Below, in pieces: positions 8,731 through 17,282 of a stretch of DNA of 64,000 bases. The position numbers were made by a program, and so were the translations under genes. The DNA lies in assembly GCA_041395865.1 (NCBI GenBank), contig JAWKZQ010000003.1, positions 207,983 to 271,982 of the forward strand, in the 5' to 3' direction. The notes under the pieces are model-generated. The model was not told the DNA's origin and made no database searches. It worked only from the letters and a program-made list of their open reading frames with translations. Within the stretch, counting starts at the first letter, position 1, and every line of letters begins with the position of its first letter. Source of the DNA: IMCC2047 sp041395865. GTDB taxonomy: Bacteria; Pseudomonadota; Gammaproteobacteria; Pseudomonadales; IMCC2047.

Positions 8731-9180
8731 ATGAAAAGCGAACACCTGCAAAAGCTGTTTGATAAAACCGTTAACATCGTTTTTGGCCTCATCCTGGTTT
8801 TTATCATTGCCGGGATCGGAATCGGTGCCGTTCAGTTGATTAAATCCGTTTGGGTGCTGTTTCGCTTTGAAGGCATTACAGGTCATTACATCGACATTAT
8901 TACCGATGTCCTGACGCTCTACGTTTTGGTGGAGCTGTCCCGTTCGTTGGTTGAGTATTTCAGGTGCAACCGGCTTCGTATGACCTATATCGTCGATGCC
9001 GCGATCATCTTTATCATTCGTGAAGTGCTCATTAATCTCTTTAAGCATGAAATTAAACCGGAAATGCTGTACGCAATTTCTGTGTTTTTGCTTGTGCTTG
9101 GTGCCTTGAGAATCGCCAGTATTATTGTGTTCCAGCGCGAGAAAAAAATGGCTCTCGATAGCGAGGCGGAAAAGCCCTAA
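8731..9180 (+). CDS. PsiE-like (phosphate-starvation-inducible E) membrane protein
   Basis: A 149-residue inner-membrane protein with four predicted helices: LILVFIIAGIGIGAVQLI, IDIITDVLTLYVLVELS, TYIVDAAIIFIIREVLINLF and YAISVFLLVLGALRIASIIVF. The pattern VLTLYVLVELSRSLVEYF...TYIVDAAIIFIIREVLI is that of the PsiE/DUF family induced by phosphate starvation in E. coli. No Pho box was recognised upstream. Function is unknown beyond that expression pattern. It is convergent with the mgtE gene that ends 22 bases downstream. Confidence 0.82.
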   Translation: MKSEHLQKLFDKTVNIVFGLILVFIIAGIGIGAVQLIKSVWVLFRFEGITGHYIDIITDVLTLYVLVELSRSLVEYFRCNRLRMTYIVDAAIIFIIREVLINLFKHEIKPEMLYAISVFLLVLGALRIASIIVFQREKKMALDSEAEKP

Positions 9181-9202
9181 CTCTAATTGCGACGGAATGG
9201 CG

Positions 9203-10507
9203 TTACAGAAACTGCATCAACAGGGTTGCGATACCCAGAAATGAGAAAAACCCCGCTATATCCGTCACTGTCGTCAGGATGATAGAGGAAGACTGCGCCG
9301 GATCCTGCCCCAGCCTTACCAGGGTAATGGGTACAACGGCGCCGGCAAACCCGGCCGCTATCATGGCAAGCACCATTGAAAGGCTGATAACTGCGACCAG
9401 CCCGAGTGAGCCACTCCAGACAAAAACGCCAATGCCGCAGGTCACCGCAATACATAACCCGTTGAGCAACCCGGCCCGCACTTCTTTAAACATAACGGTA
9501 AACCAGTCACGGATTGTAATTTCGCGGAGTGCCAGGCCGCGCATTGTAACGGCCAACGCCTGGGCTCCGGCGTTTCCGGACTGACCTGCGACGACGGGCA
9601 ATAAAACAGCCAAGGCCGTGAATTGGGCGATTGTGTTTTCAAAAATGCCGACCACGGATGCGGCTAAAAAAGCGGTCAGCAAATTAATCTGAAGCCAGGG
9701 CATTCTTTTTTTGACGGCGAACAAGGGTGTCGACAGGGCCCGTTCTTCCTTGCTTGCGCCAACCATTGTCTGGATATCGGCGGAGGTATCGTCCTGAACC
9801 GTTTGCAGGAGGTTGGCGTGGACGATGATTCCCAATAGAACACCGTTTATATCGACAACAGGCAAATCAAAAAGCGTACGGCTGGCAAAAATGGTCGCCA
9901 CTTCCTCTTTGTCCGCCAGGGGTGAAATCGTTGCCCGCACAGGTTCCGACAGCGCACTCAGTGTTTCCTGGGGATCGGCCAATGCCAGGTCCTGCATCAG
10001 TACACGTGCCTCCAGGCGGCCCTCCGGATCAATTAAAAATAACGAGCGGGCCGTTTTCAGCCTTACCCCGCGTAAGGATTCAATCGCCTGTGCAACGCTC
10101 ATGGCCCCCCGGTAGAAGGGAACCCGCGTGTCCATGAGGCGGCCCGCTGAATTCTCCGGGTAGCTCATCAGCCTGGACAGCTCTCGATTAACAGCGGGCT
10201 CAAGCTGCGCCAGTTTTTCTGCCACCTGAGTGTCGCTCATCTGCGATAAAACCTGTATGGCGCGATCTGGCGCAAGCCCTGTGAGCAAATCCTTACAAAG
10301 TGAGGCGGGCAGTTGCTGGGTGAGGGAGGCGGCGATCCGGGGCATCAGCTTTTCCCACACGGGAATTAAGATAGCCGCGGATTGGTTTTTGAGAAGCGGG
10401 ATCACTTCGTCGATTTTTTTTGATTCGATATATTCAGCGGCATCAGCAGGAAAGGATTGTAAAAACCGTTGATTGAGTTTATCAACAAGGGCTGCTGTTT
10501 CAGTCAT
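9203..10507 (-). CDS. mgtE: MgtE-family magnesium transporter
   Basis: A 434-residue MgtE-type Mg2+ channel. It has the N-terminal superhelical MgtE_N domain (residues 10-120), a CBS pair (about 125-245, with a DLPVVDINGVLLGIIV strand) and five membrane helices from about 275 to the end. The pore-lining motifs LLPVVAGQSGNAGAQALAV and RLGQDPAQSSSIILTTVTDIAGFF are intact. It is the last gene of a seven-gene minus-strand run of ion transporters. In characterised MgtE the cytoplasmic domains close the pore at high Mg2+. Its upstream neighbour looks like a second copy of just those cytoplasmic domains. Confidence 0.92.
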   Translation of the reverse strand: MTETAALVDKLNQRFLQSFPADAAEYIESKKIDEVIPLLKNQSAAILIPVWEKLMPRIAASLTQQLPASLCKDLLTGLAPDRAIQVLSQMSDTQVAEKLAQLEPAVNRELSRLMSYPENSAGRLMDTRVPFYRGAMSVAQAIESLRGVRLKTARSLFLIDPEGRLEARVLMQDLALADPQETLSALSEPVRATISPLADKEEVATIFASRTLFDLPVVDINGVLLGIIVHANLLQTVQDDTSADIQTMVGASKEERALSTPLFAVKKRMPWLQINLLTAFLAASVVGIFENTIAQFTALAVLLPVVAGQSGNAGAQALAVTMRGLALREITIRDWFTVMFKEVRAGLLNGLCIAVTCGIGVFVWSGSLGLVAVISLSMVLAMIAAGFAGAVVPITLVRLGQDPAQSSSIILTTVTDIAGFFSFLGIATLLMQFL

Positions 10508-10538
10508 GACTGTCTACCTCTTCAACAGGTGTTTTAAT

Positions 10539-11387
10539 CTAGCCCTGTTTGTGTTTTCCCTGGTTGGATGGCCGCGAAATACCGCCAACGACCTCGATAA
10601 AACCAATGAGCGAAACAAAAAAAGCCCGGCACATATGCGCCATCAGTGAAAACTTTTGTGGGCGTGGCGGTTCGTCTGCTTTTTTTCTTGTTCCTTCGAT
10701 CAGCGCGCTATGGGTCAGAACGCCCAGCAGGAGATTGTTCGGCCCCGTCACGGGCAGTGAGGAAAAGTCGCTCCAACCTTCGAAATCAATAACTTCCCAA
10801 AGCGTTGCCCGCGCAGAAAGCGTTTTCAGGTCTTTGTGAACCAGGTTGATGAGCGGTTCCCGGGCATCGCTGGTGATAAGGCTGTTTATGTCGGCAAGGC
10901 CAATCAGGTGCTGGAACTCATCCACAACCAGTACGATACCGCCCAAGTGACTTTTTTGTTGCTGAATCAAGTCCAGGCAATCCGCAACCCGGCTATCGGG
11001 CGTAAAGTAGGGCATCGATGTATCCATCCAGGCGCCGACAGTACTCACCGGATAGGTCAGTTTAAGCTTAAAGCCCCGGGCAATATCCGCTGGCATCTTC
11101 TGGATAATGTTTTCCCGGTGCTCGGCTCCCATGAGACGTAAAAGAATCTCGGCTTTATTGGGTGTCAGCGTACCGAGTATTTCGGCACTGAGGGGGCGGG
11201 GTAATTGGCACAGAACGCGAGTGGCAGGCCAGTTAGCCATTGCAGAAACCGCTGGCGTAACGATATCGACGGGGACCTTTTCCAAAAAAGCAGCGGCCTG
11301 TTCCGGCGATGCTTCCTCCAGGAGTCGTGCACAGGCCTGGGGCTGTTTTGCCAGAAAGGCCTGGCTCAATAATTCGGCATTATTCAT
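10539..11387 (-). CDS. MgtE N-terminal/CBS protein lacking the channel domain
   Basis: A 282-residue relative of MgtE that stops after its sensor part. Residues 1-110 form the MgtE_N superhelix (LLSQAFLAKQPQACARLLEEASPEQAAAFLE). About 120-245 are a CBS pair (IVLVVDEFQHLIGLADINSLI, SSLPVTGPNNLLLGVLTHSALI). Only one hydrophobic segment follows (AFFVSLIGFIEVVGGI) before a short basic tail. I chose the ATG at 11387, which overlaps the stop of the upstream mscS gene by eight bases. It could be a regulatory subunit for the adjacent full MgtE, a Mg2+ sensor for the operon, or a truncated paralog. The absence of a pore is seen; the regulatory role is inferred. Confidence 0.82.
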   Translation of the reverse strand: MNNAELLSQAFLAKQPQACARLLEEASPEQAAAFLEKVPVDIVTPAVSAMANWPATRVLCQLPRPLSAEILGTLTPNKAEILLRLMGAEHRENIIQKMPADIARGFKLKLTYPVSTVGAWMDTSMPYFTPDSRVADCLDLIQQQKSHLGGIVLVVDEFQHLIGLADINSLITSDAREPLINLVHKDLKTLSARATLWEVIDFEGWSDFSSLPVTGPNNLLLGVLTHSALIEGTRKKADEPPRPQKFSLMAHMCRAFFVSLIGFIEVVGGISRPSNQGKHKQG

Positions 11388-12219
11388 AGTTCGTATCATC
11401 CAGCAATACGGTGATAGGTTCTTCCTGGTAATACTTGGTGGGAATGGATGTTCTGCCTTCAGGTGTATCAAGAACAATGGTGGTGCTTGAAACCTCCAGG
11501 ACGGTGCCTTCCTGCTGGCCAATACGCACTTTTTGCCCCGGTTCGATTAAATCGCGGATGTAATAGGCCGCAATTAGATTGCTGACAAAGGTTTTGCTGC
11601 CTAAGCCAAATGCAATTGCAAAACCAAGCAGTAATGAGGCCGAGGCGATGCCCAGCATGATGGTTATAAAGCTGACATCGATACCGAGCTGTTTAAGGCC
11701 GATAATCAGCGCGGTGACGAAGGTAATTGCTTGGGCAATTTTTCCAATCAGTTCCACCTCGCTGAGTGAGGCCGATTGTGCGGCTGAAACCGCTAATTCA
11801 CGCACCAGGCAGCTGAGAAGGTAGCCTGACAGTATGATGACACCGCCAAAGATGATGGCAGGCAGGAAGGTGACGATTTGTTCAAGCCAGGCAGCAACGC
11901 CCAGTAAACCGGCTACCCGCATCGCGGCGGTTAGAAAAAGGAACAGGGTGATCCAGAAAAAAACTGCTGCGACGAAACGGGTAATGCCGCTGGAAAAGCG
12001 AATGATCGCGCGCGGTCTGCCCGTTAAAACGCGGTCAAGAAAGCGGTTGAGGTAATTCAGTAATTTTACCGTGGCCACTTGGACGAAGCGGGCAACCAAC
12101 CAGCCCAGAATCAGCAGGATCAGGGCGCCGGCAATATTCGGCAGGTGCTGGATGATCTCATTGATTGATGAGGTTAATGCTTCTTCAGATTGCTGAGAAA
12201 ACTCAGATGCTTTATCCAT
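11380..12219 (-). CDS. MscS-family mechanosensitive channel
   Basis: A 279-residue MscS-type channel. Three membrane segments come first (IAGALILLILGWLVARFVQVATVKLL, FVAAVFFWITLFLFLTAAMRVAG, the pore helix LGIASASLLLGFAIAFGLGSKTFVSNLIAAYYIRD). Then comes the beta domain (IEPGQKVRIGQQEGTVLEVSSTTIVLDTPEGRTSIPTKYYQEEPI). The protein ends soon after the beta domain, shorter at the C-terminus than E. coli MscS, so the alpha/beta cage domain is reduced or absent. It should open under membrane tension to release small solutes. It is fifth in the seven-gene operon, 29 bases behind the Na/Pi gene. Confidence 0.9.
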   Translation of the reverse strand: MDKASEFSQQSEEALTSSINEIIQHLPNIAGALILLILGWLVARFVQVATVKLLNYLNRFLDRVLTGRPRAIIRFSSGITRFVAAVFFWITLFLFLTAAMRVAGLLGVAAWLEQIVTFLPAIIFGGVIILSGYLLSCLVRELAVSAAQSASLSEVELIGKIAQAITFVTALIIGLKQLGIDVSFITIMLGIASASLLLGFAIAFGLGSKTFVSNLIAAYYIRDLIEPGQKVRIGQQEGTVLEVSSTTIVLDTPEGRTSIPTKYYQEEPITVLLDDTNYE

Positions 12220-12248
12220 TCGTTTATCCCAAAATAAAAGTCTGTCGG

Positions 12249-13886
12249 CTACAGGGGTTGTTTATCCGGCTCGGGTTGTTCCGTTTCTCTTTTTACCAGT
12301 GTGGCGATTAATCGTGCGGCTTTGAAATACTCTTTTGTCATGCTGTACAGGGCATTCAGTTGCCTCAAATAAGCATCCAGCAGCGCCGGCGTAATTTGCT
12401 GCCTTCTGAGTTCTTCGACAAAAAATTGCCGGGTTGCTCGAATATTTTTTTTGAAATCTGAAAGTGCCGTTTTGAGCTGTTTTGCTGCCGTCGGGTCGAT
12501 TTGCTGGACAGTGCTCTTTTCTATCAGTTGATTGCTGGATTCAAAAAGGGCCGTAACGGCTTTTCTTTGAGGCTCCGAGAGTGCGGGCAGGCGTTGAAAC
12601 AGGGCAGCGGCCTCCCTTAAGGCTGTCAGGCTGTTGGTCAGGTAAATATTGGCCCGGATGACGTCATGGAAAGAGCTTGCAATGCTTTCCGGCAAGGGTT
12701 GTTGCGAGCACTGAACGACATATTCGTTTACAGAGGCAATCAATGCCTTAATCGCCTTTTCCCTTTCTTCCAGTGACAGCCCCTCCTGATCGCTTTTCAT
12801 GAGCACCGGCGCCATTTCGGAAAGCAAACGCTGTTGATCCAATAACGTAGCGTTCAGTGCCAGGTCGGGTAATGAAAGAATATTTTTGTCCAGGTGGTGA
12901 GGAATGGATAGCACCTTTTCCCTTGCCGTAAACAAGCCGCTTAACCAGCGGGTTAACCTTGATTCCAGCGGTAGCATGAGCAGCACACCGAGCAGGTTAA
13001 AACTGGTGTGGAAGAGTGCCAGCGAGATAGCCGGATTGGGCTCCAGGTTCAGCGACTCCTGAACCCAGTTGATCAGCATCAGGAAAGGCGAAAGCAAAGC
13101 GAGTGCGACAATGGCGGTAATCACGTTGAAGAGTACGTGCCCCATTGCTACCCGTTTTGCATTGGCTGTTGCCTTAAGCACCGCAATCAATGCGGTGACC
13201 GTTGTTCCAATGTTAGCGCCGATAACGGCAGCTGCGCCTGCCGATAAGGGCAATAAACCGGCAGACACAGCGGTTAAGACCACCGCCAGGGCCGCACTTG
13301 ACGACTGCATGGTTGCCGTTAGGAAAAGGCCTATCAAGACCATCAGTAACACGTTCAGGAGACCGCCGCCGGACAGGATGCTCAGATCCACAACCTGGTC
13401 GATATTGGCGAAGGCCCCCTGCAGGTTTTGCAACCCCAAAAAAAGCAGCCCTAAGCCCGCCATGGCCCCGCCTAAGGAGCGGCCTCTGATATTGCTGGCA
13501 AAAAGATGCAGGATTGCACCGATGCCAACGGCGGGAAGGGCGAGAACCTCGATGTTAAATTTGAAGCCAATCAGGGCCACAATCCAGGCCGTCATGCTGG
13601 TACCGACATTGCTGCCAAAAACTATCCACAGGGCCCTTGAGAGGTCGAGCAGTCCAGCATTGATAAAGCCAATCACCGAAACCGTCACCGCACTGGAAGA
13701 CTGGACAACGGCAGTGAGGGTGAAACCTGAAAAGAAGGAGCGGGTCGGGGTGATGGTCCAGCTGGAAAGGATACGCTCCAGGGCGTTACCGCCAGCCAGC
13801 TTTAACCCCTCAGTCAGCAGCCACATGCCCAGTAAAAAGAGGCCCAGACCTCCAAGAAACTGTGTCGATGCGGCCCAGGAAATCAT
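12249..13886 (-). CDS. Na/Pi cotransporter family protein with PhoU-like tail
   Basis: A 545-residue member of the NptA/YjbB family. Residues 1-310 hold two inverted Na/Pi modules with the paired motifs TAVVQSSSAVTVSVIGFINAGLL...GSNVGTSMTAW and TATMQSSSAALAVVLTAVSAGLL...GANIGTTVTALIAVL. The QSSS and G-N-GT sequences bind Na+ and phosphate in this family. From about 330 to 540 there is a helical PhoU-like cytoplasmic domain, probably regulatory. E. coli YjbB exports phosphate, so either direction is possible. The gene lies between two MscS genes and is five bases downstream of the second. Confidence 0.9.
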   Translation of the reverse strand: MISWAASTQFLGGLGLFLLGMWLLTEGLKLAGGNALERILSSWTITPTRSFFSGFTLTAVVQSSSAVTVSVIGFINAGLLDLSRALWIVFGSNVGTSMTAWIVALIGFKFNIEVLALPAVGIGAILHLFASNIRGRSLGGAMAGLGLLFLGLQNLQGAFANIDQVVDLSILSGGGLLNVLLMVLIGLFLTATMQSSSAALAVVLTAVSAGLLPLSAGAAAVIGANIGTTVTALIAVLKATANAKRVAMGHVLFNVITAIVALALLSPFLMLINWVQESLNLEPNPAISLALFHTSFNLLGVLLMLPLESRLTRWLSGLFTAREKVLSIPHHLDKNILSLPDLALNATLLDQQRLLSEMAPVLMKSDQEGLSLEEREKAIKALIASVNEYVVQCSQQPLPESIASSFHDVIRANIYLTNSLTALREAAALFQRLPALSEPQRKAVTALFESSNQLIEKSTVQQIDPTAAKQLKTALSDFKKNIRATRQFFVEELRRQQITPALLDAYLRQLNALYSMTKEYFKAARLIATLVKRETEQPEPDKQPL

Positions 13887-13891
13887 CGTGG

Positions 13892-14770
13892 TTATACCCC
13901 GCTTTGCCCGTCGGGCGTAGGCGTTTCTTTGCCGGGTTGATCAACCTGGTAAACGGGGAAGGGCGCTGTTTGACTGCCGCTGTAAAGCGAGACATGGGGG
14001 AAGGGGATTTCAATACCGTGGGCATCAAAACTCTGTTTGATTGCCTGCATCAATTCGCTTTTCAGGTCTCTAAAGACTTCTCGACGACACCATACGGACA
14101 ATTGCAGATCAACCGAGGAGCTGCCGAAACCCGTGATGATGCAGAAGGGTTGCGGTTCCTCAAGGCAGCGTGCGTCACGGGCTGTCAGTTCCAATAGCAG
14201 CTGGATAACCTTCTGCAGGTTTTCCCGGTATGCCACGCCAATCACCAGGTCAATCCGGCGGATGGGGAATTTGGTCAGGTTGGTGAATTTGCTTTTGATG
14301 AGCAGCTCGTTGGGAATGCGTACGTAGAGGTTGTCGAAAGTGCGAAGCTTGACCGACAGGAGGTCAACACTGATGACCTCGCCGGTATCGCCATCCACCT
14401 TTAGGACATCACCGATCTCAAAGGGTTTTTCGCCGAGCAGGAACAGGCCGCTGATGAGGTTTGATGCCGATGTTTGCGAGGCAAAGCCGAGTGCAACGGT
14501 CAAAATACCGGCTGCGCCCAAGAGCACTGAGATTTTAAATCCCAGCTGGTGAAGCGCTGTAATGGCAAACAGGGAAAACAGCAGGTAGAAGATAAAACGC
14601 GTGTAAATGGCGAGCTGGTGCTTATTGAGCTTGAAGCGGGTGAAACGTGTAAAAAAGCGGCTGGCCAGCCGGGCGACTACCCAGCCAATCAGGACCAGCA
14701 GTGCGGCTTTAATCATGTTGAGCCAGGAAATCGTGCTTTGGATATCTGCCTCAGGTATCAACTCATTCAT
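13892..14770 (-). CDS. MscS-family mechanosensitive channel (second copy)
   Basis: A 292-residue MscS channel with a full three-part layout. Membrane helices occupy residues 18-110, including the pore helix LLGAAGILTVALGFASQTSASNLISGLFLLGEKPFEIGDVL. The beta domain DGDTGEVISVDLLSVKLRTFDNLYVRIPNELLIKSKFTNLTKFP follows. The C-terminal alpha/beta domain contains DLVIGVAYRENLQKVIQLL and a final FDAHGIEIPFPHVSLY, the usual MscS ending. This copy is more canonical than the one at 11380-12219, so the operon probably encodes two channels with different gating. Confidence 0.92.
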   Translation of the reverse strand: MNELIPEADIQSTISWLNMIKAALLVLIGWVVARLASRFFTRFTRFKLNKHQLAIYTRFIFYLLFSLFAITALHQLGFKISVLLGAAGILTVALGFASQTSASNLISGLFLLGEKPFEIGDVLKVDGDTGEVISVDLLSVKLRTFDNLYVRIPNELLIKSKFTNLTKFPIRRIDLVIGVAYRENLQKVIQLLLELTARDARCLEEPQPFCIITGFGSSSVDLQLSVWCRREVFRDLKSELMQAIKQSFDAHGIEIPFPHVSLYSGSQTAPFPVYQVDQPGKETPTPDGQSGV

Positions 14771-14804
14771 AGGTGTTTTCCGTGTTTTGGCCGGTTTTCT
14801 TGGA

Positions 14805-15590
14805 TCAGGCGAAAAGGTTTTCCCAGGTGCTGGTTAGAATTCCTTTTTCGGTCTTCTCCCTGGCGCCGGAAACCCGTTGGTTGGTGTCGGGTTTCTCAAT
14901 GCGGATACTGCCCTGGTGGTTTTTGGGTTCTATCGAAAAATAGAGGGGTTCGGTTACCAGTTGGCCGTTACCCTGATAAAGCGATAAATAGGGCGCAGGT
15001 ATGCTTAAACGCTCAAGGGTGAGGCTCTCGGCACTTTGATTATCAATGGTTACGGGCGTTTGTGCGCGGTACGGCAGTCGTTGTAACAAGGATTTGTCCA
15101 GCCGCGCATGGGTGTGGGAGCCGTAACAAAGCGAGCCCTGGCCGGTTAAGGCTCCCATCCAGGTTTCGGACAACTGTTGCAGGGGAAACTCGGTTTCGGT
15201 ATTGCCACCCAGGCAAACAGCGACCCACAGGGGCGTGGTGACAAATAAGGTTATTTTGTTATTGGCAGGTATCGTCAAAGGCGAGTAGGGCCTGACCACG
15301 ACGGGGCGGTCTGCCAGTTTGGGAATCAGTTTCAGGGTGCAGGACGTGCACTCAACGGCAATTCGGCTAAGGTGCTCGCACTCCTTGGTGATATTGAGCT
15401 CAAAGCCGGCCTGGAAATGGCCCTGATTTTCCAGTTTTTGCCAGCTGTAACCCAGTTGCCACTCGTGCAGTAATCGCTCGATAACCAATACCAGGTCACC
15501 TGCCATGAGATAGAGCGGGCGTGTTTCCACCTGCCATTGGGCGGTCCAAAGCGTCATAAAATCGGATGTTAAAGGTATTGCCTTACTCAT
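14805..15590 (-). CDS. DUF432 family protein
   Basis: A 261-residue, mainly beta-strand protein that I assign to DUF432, a family often found next to mscS genes. Typical pieces are RPLYLMAGDLVLVIERLLHEWQ, RPVVVRPYSPLTIPANNKITLFVTTPLWV, and GSLCYGSHTHARLDKSLLQRLPYRAQTPVTIDNQSAESLTLERLSIPAPYLSLY. No signal peptide or membrane helix is visible, so it is probably cytoplasmic. The ATG at 15590 is used; it overlaps the antiporter stop by eight bases. The role is unknown; linkage to MscS suggests a part in osmotic or ionic control. Confidence 0.78.
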   Translation of the reverse strand: MSKAIPLTSDFMTLWTAQWQVETRPLYLMAGDLVLVIERLLHEWQLGYSWQKLENQGHFQAGFELNITKECEHLSRIAVECTSCTLKLIPKLADRPVVVRPYSPLTIPANNKITLFVTTPLWVAVCLGGNTETEFPLQQLSETWMGALTGQGSLCYGSHTHARLDKSLLQRLPYRAQTPVTIDNQSAESLTLERLSIPAPYLSLYQGNGQLVTEPLYFSIEPKNHQGSIRIEKPDTNQRVSGAREKTEKGILTSTWENLFA

Positions 15591-16764
15591 GTGTGTTTCT
15601 CTGCGCAGTAGCAATTAACGAACGGAGGGCCGGGGGGATCGCCAGTGTGGTTAATACGCTCATCAGCACCAGTGTGACATAGAGTGGTTGCTCGATAAGC
15701 CCCGCGTTCAGGCCCAACAGGGCAATAATCATGGCGACTTCGCCGCGTGGCGCCATGCCCAAGCCGATAATAATGGATTCGCGTCTCGAATAACCGAGAA
15801 AGTACGCCGGCAAACCACATCCAACGAGTTTGCTGGCAAGAGCAACGAGGGTAATTGCCAGCAAAAAGCCCAGCAGCTGCAGATCCAGTGCTGATAAATC
15901 CACCAAAACACCCAGCGAAACAAAGAAAATGGCTGCAAATAGAATGCGCACGTATTCAGCGCCTTCTCGAAAGTCGCGGCTGTGTTTAAGTTTTACACCT
16001 TCCAATGCGACCCCGGCTACAAATGCACCGACAATGGCTGACAACCCGAAAAGCTCAGCGGTGATGGCAAAAAGAAAGGCCATCATCATTGCGAAAATGA
16101 AGGCCATTTCCGTGTATTTTTTGCCGATTTTGCTTTCGTCAATCAAGGTAATGAGGCGGCTGATCAGTTTTTGACCGATGAAGGCGCCCATGGTGAAAAA
16201 TGCGACACCCTTGCCCAGCAGCCACAGACTGCCGATCACAGAAACCTCACCGGCAATAAACTGATTGCCAATTGACAGTGCCAACAGCGCCAAAACGTCA
16301 TCGATAACGGCCGCGCCTATGATGGCCTTTGCAGTAGCGGAGCCCAGCTGCCCCATTTCACGAAGCGTGTCGGCGGTGATAGCAATGCTGGTGGCCGTTA
16401 GACAGATGCCCAGGAAAATGGCGCGATGCGAGTCAAAGCCGAACAACAGCGCGAGCAAATAGCCTCCCAGCCAGGGGAGAATGACGCCGAACAGGCCAAC
16501 TAACAGGTATTGCCAGCGCAGAATATCCTTGAGACGAAATTCCAGCCCAACCACAAACAGGAGAACAATGGCGCCAATATGGGCAAGATTGCTGACGAGG
16601 GTTGTGTAGGTCACCCAGCCGAGCAGAGAAGGGCCGATTAAAACCCCCAGCAGAATCTGGCCCACAACGGCGGGTTGGTTCAGCCGGGACGCCAGCAGGT
16701 AGCCCGCCAGCGCGACGAAAAGCAATAAACTGACCTGCAATTCAATGGATTCGGTGAAGTGCAT
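15583..16764 (-). CDS. CPA2-family cation:proton antiporter
   Basis: A 393-residue transporter of the CPA2 (KefB/NapA-like) family with about 12-13 membrane helices and no RCK/TrkA-N domain. Recognisable segments are LLASRLNQPAVVGQILLGVLIGPSLLG, IVLLFVVGLEFRLKDILRW, the ion-binding region GICLTATSIAITADTLREMGQLGSATAKAIIGAAVIDDVLAL, and GLGMAPRGEVAMIIALLGLNAGL. The ID-D pair of AAVIDDVL is the expected ion-binding site. It should exchange Na+ or K+ for H+. It is the first gene of the seven-gene ion-transport run, with the promoter expected in the 518-base gap upstream. Confidence 0.9.
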   Translation of the reverse strand: MHFTESIELQVSLLLFVALAGYLLASRLNQPAVVGQILLGVLIGPSLLGWVTYTTLVSNLAHIGAIVLLFVVGLEFRLKDILRWQYLLVGLFGVILPWLGGYLLALLFGFDSHRAIFLGICLTATSIAITADTLREMGQLGSATAKAIIGAAVIDDVLALLALSIGNQFIAGEVSVIGSLWLLGKGVAFFTMGAFIGQKLISRLITLIDESKIGKKYTEMAFIFAMMMAFLFAITAELFGLSAIVGAFVAGVALEGVKLKHSRDFREGAEYVRILFAAIFFVSLGVLVDLSALDLQLLGFLLAITLVALASKLVGCGLPAYFLGYSRRESIIIGLGMAPRGEVAMIIALLGLNAGLIEQPLYVTLVLMSVLTTLAIPPALRSLIATAQRNTHE

Positions 16765-17282
16765 AGCCTGGTATCCTTGCTTAACCGCTTTTTTTCAGCG
16801 CAAGAGGCTGGCTTTTTGGGGTGTTAGATTCAGGAAACGCTATATAGGCAGGCATTGAACCAGCAACACCGGGGCTACTGACCCATGAGCCATTCCGCCT
16901 GAATTTCATGAATACCTGTACTCCCGCTGGGCGCTGTAATATAAGGCAAGAATACCAATCCACCTTGGGCGAGGGAAAGAATTGAAAGTGCTTTTTCCTG
17001 TTTGCCAGAAACTGATCGTCATTACTGACCCGAAAACACGGCTTGGCGTCGTCAGTTCATTGCTTAAGGCTGAACAGGAGACGCCGTCTGATGTGCCCCT
17101 TAAGCGGGAGAGGTCATACTATTGTGGAATGTGGGAACAGCGCATCCATAACCGGCGTGGATATGCCGGGCCGCCTGCTTAAGGGCATCGGCCTGTACGG
17201 TCGTGTGGAGAAAATTTCATCCAGGCCAGTTAAAAAATGTCGCAGCGATATCATTCACAGGCACTGATTACAGGGAGTCAAA
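16765..17282. other. 518-base gap between divergent transporter genes
   Basis: This interval separates the antiporter operon (minus) from the symporter gene (plus) and must hold both promoters. No convincing gene is seen. An inverted repeat, ATTCAGG at 16828-16834 and CCTGAAT at 16898-16904, encloses a GC-rich segment on which a short minus-strand frame (FRRNGSWV...FPESNTPKSQPLALKK) can be read. That peptide has no recognisable domain and I do not call it a gene. An AGGGAG ribosome site precedes the symporter ATG. Confidence 0.4.

Noticed and set aside
16850..16910. A tRNA-like stretch on the minus strand (a GGTTCAATGCC segment)
   Set aside because: The would-be T-stem does not pair and no acceptor or anticodon arm can be built.
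16982..17267. Two overlapping plus-strand frames upstream of the symporter gene
   Set aside because: They overlap each other in different frames, lack ribosome sites and show no family resemblance; treated as upstream non-coding sequence.
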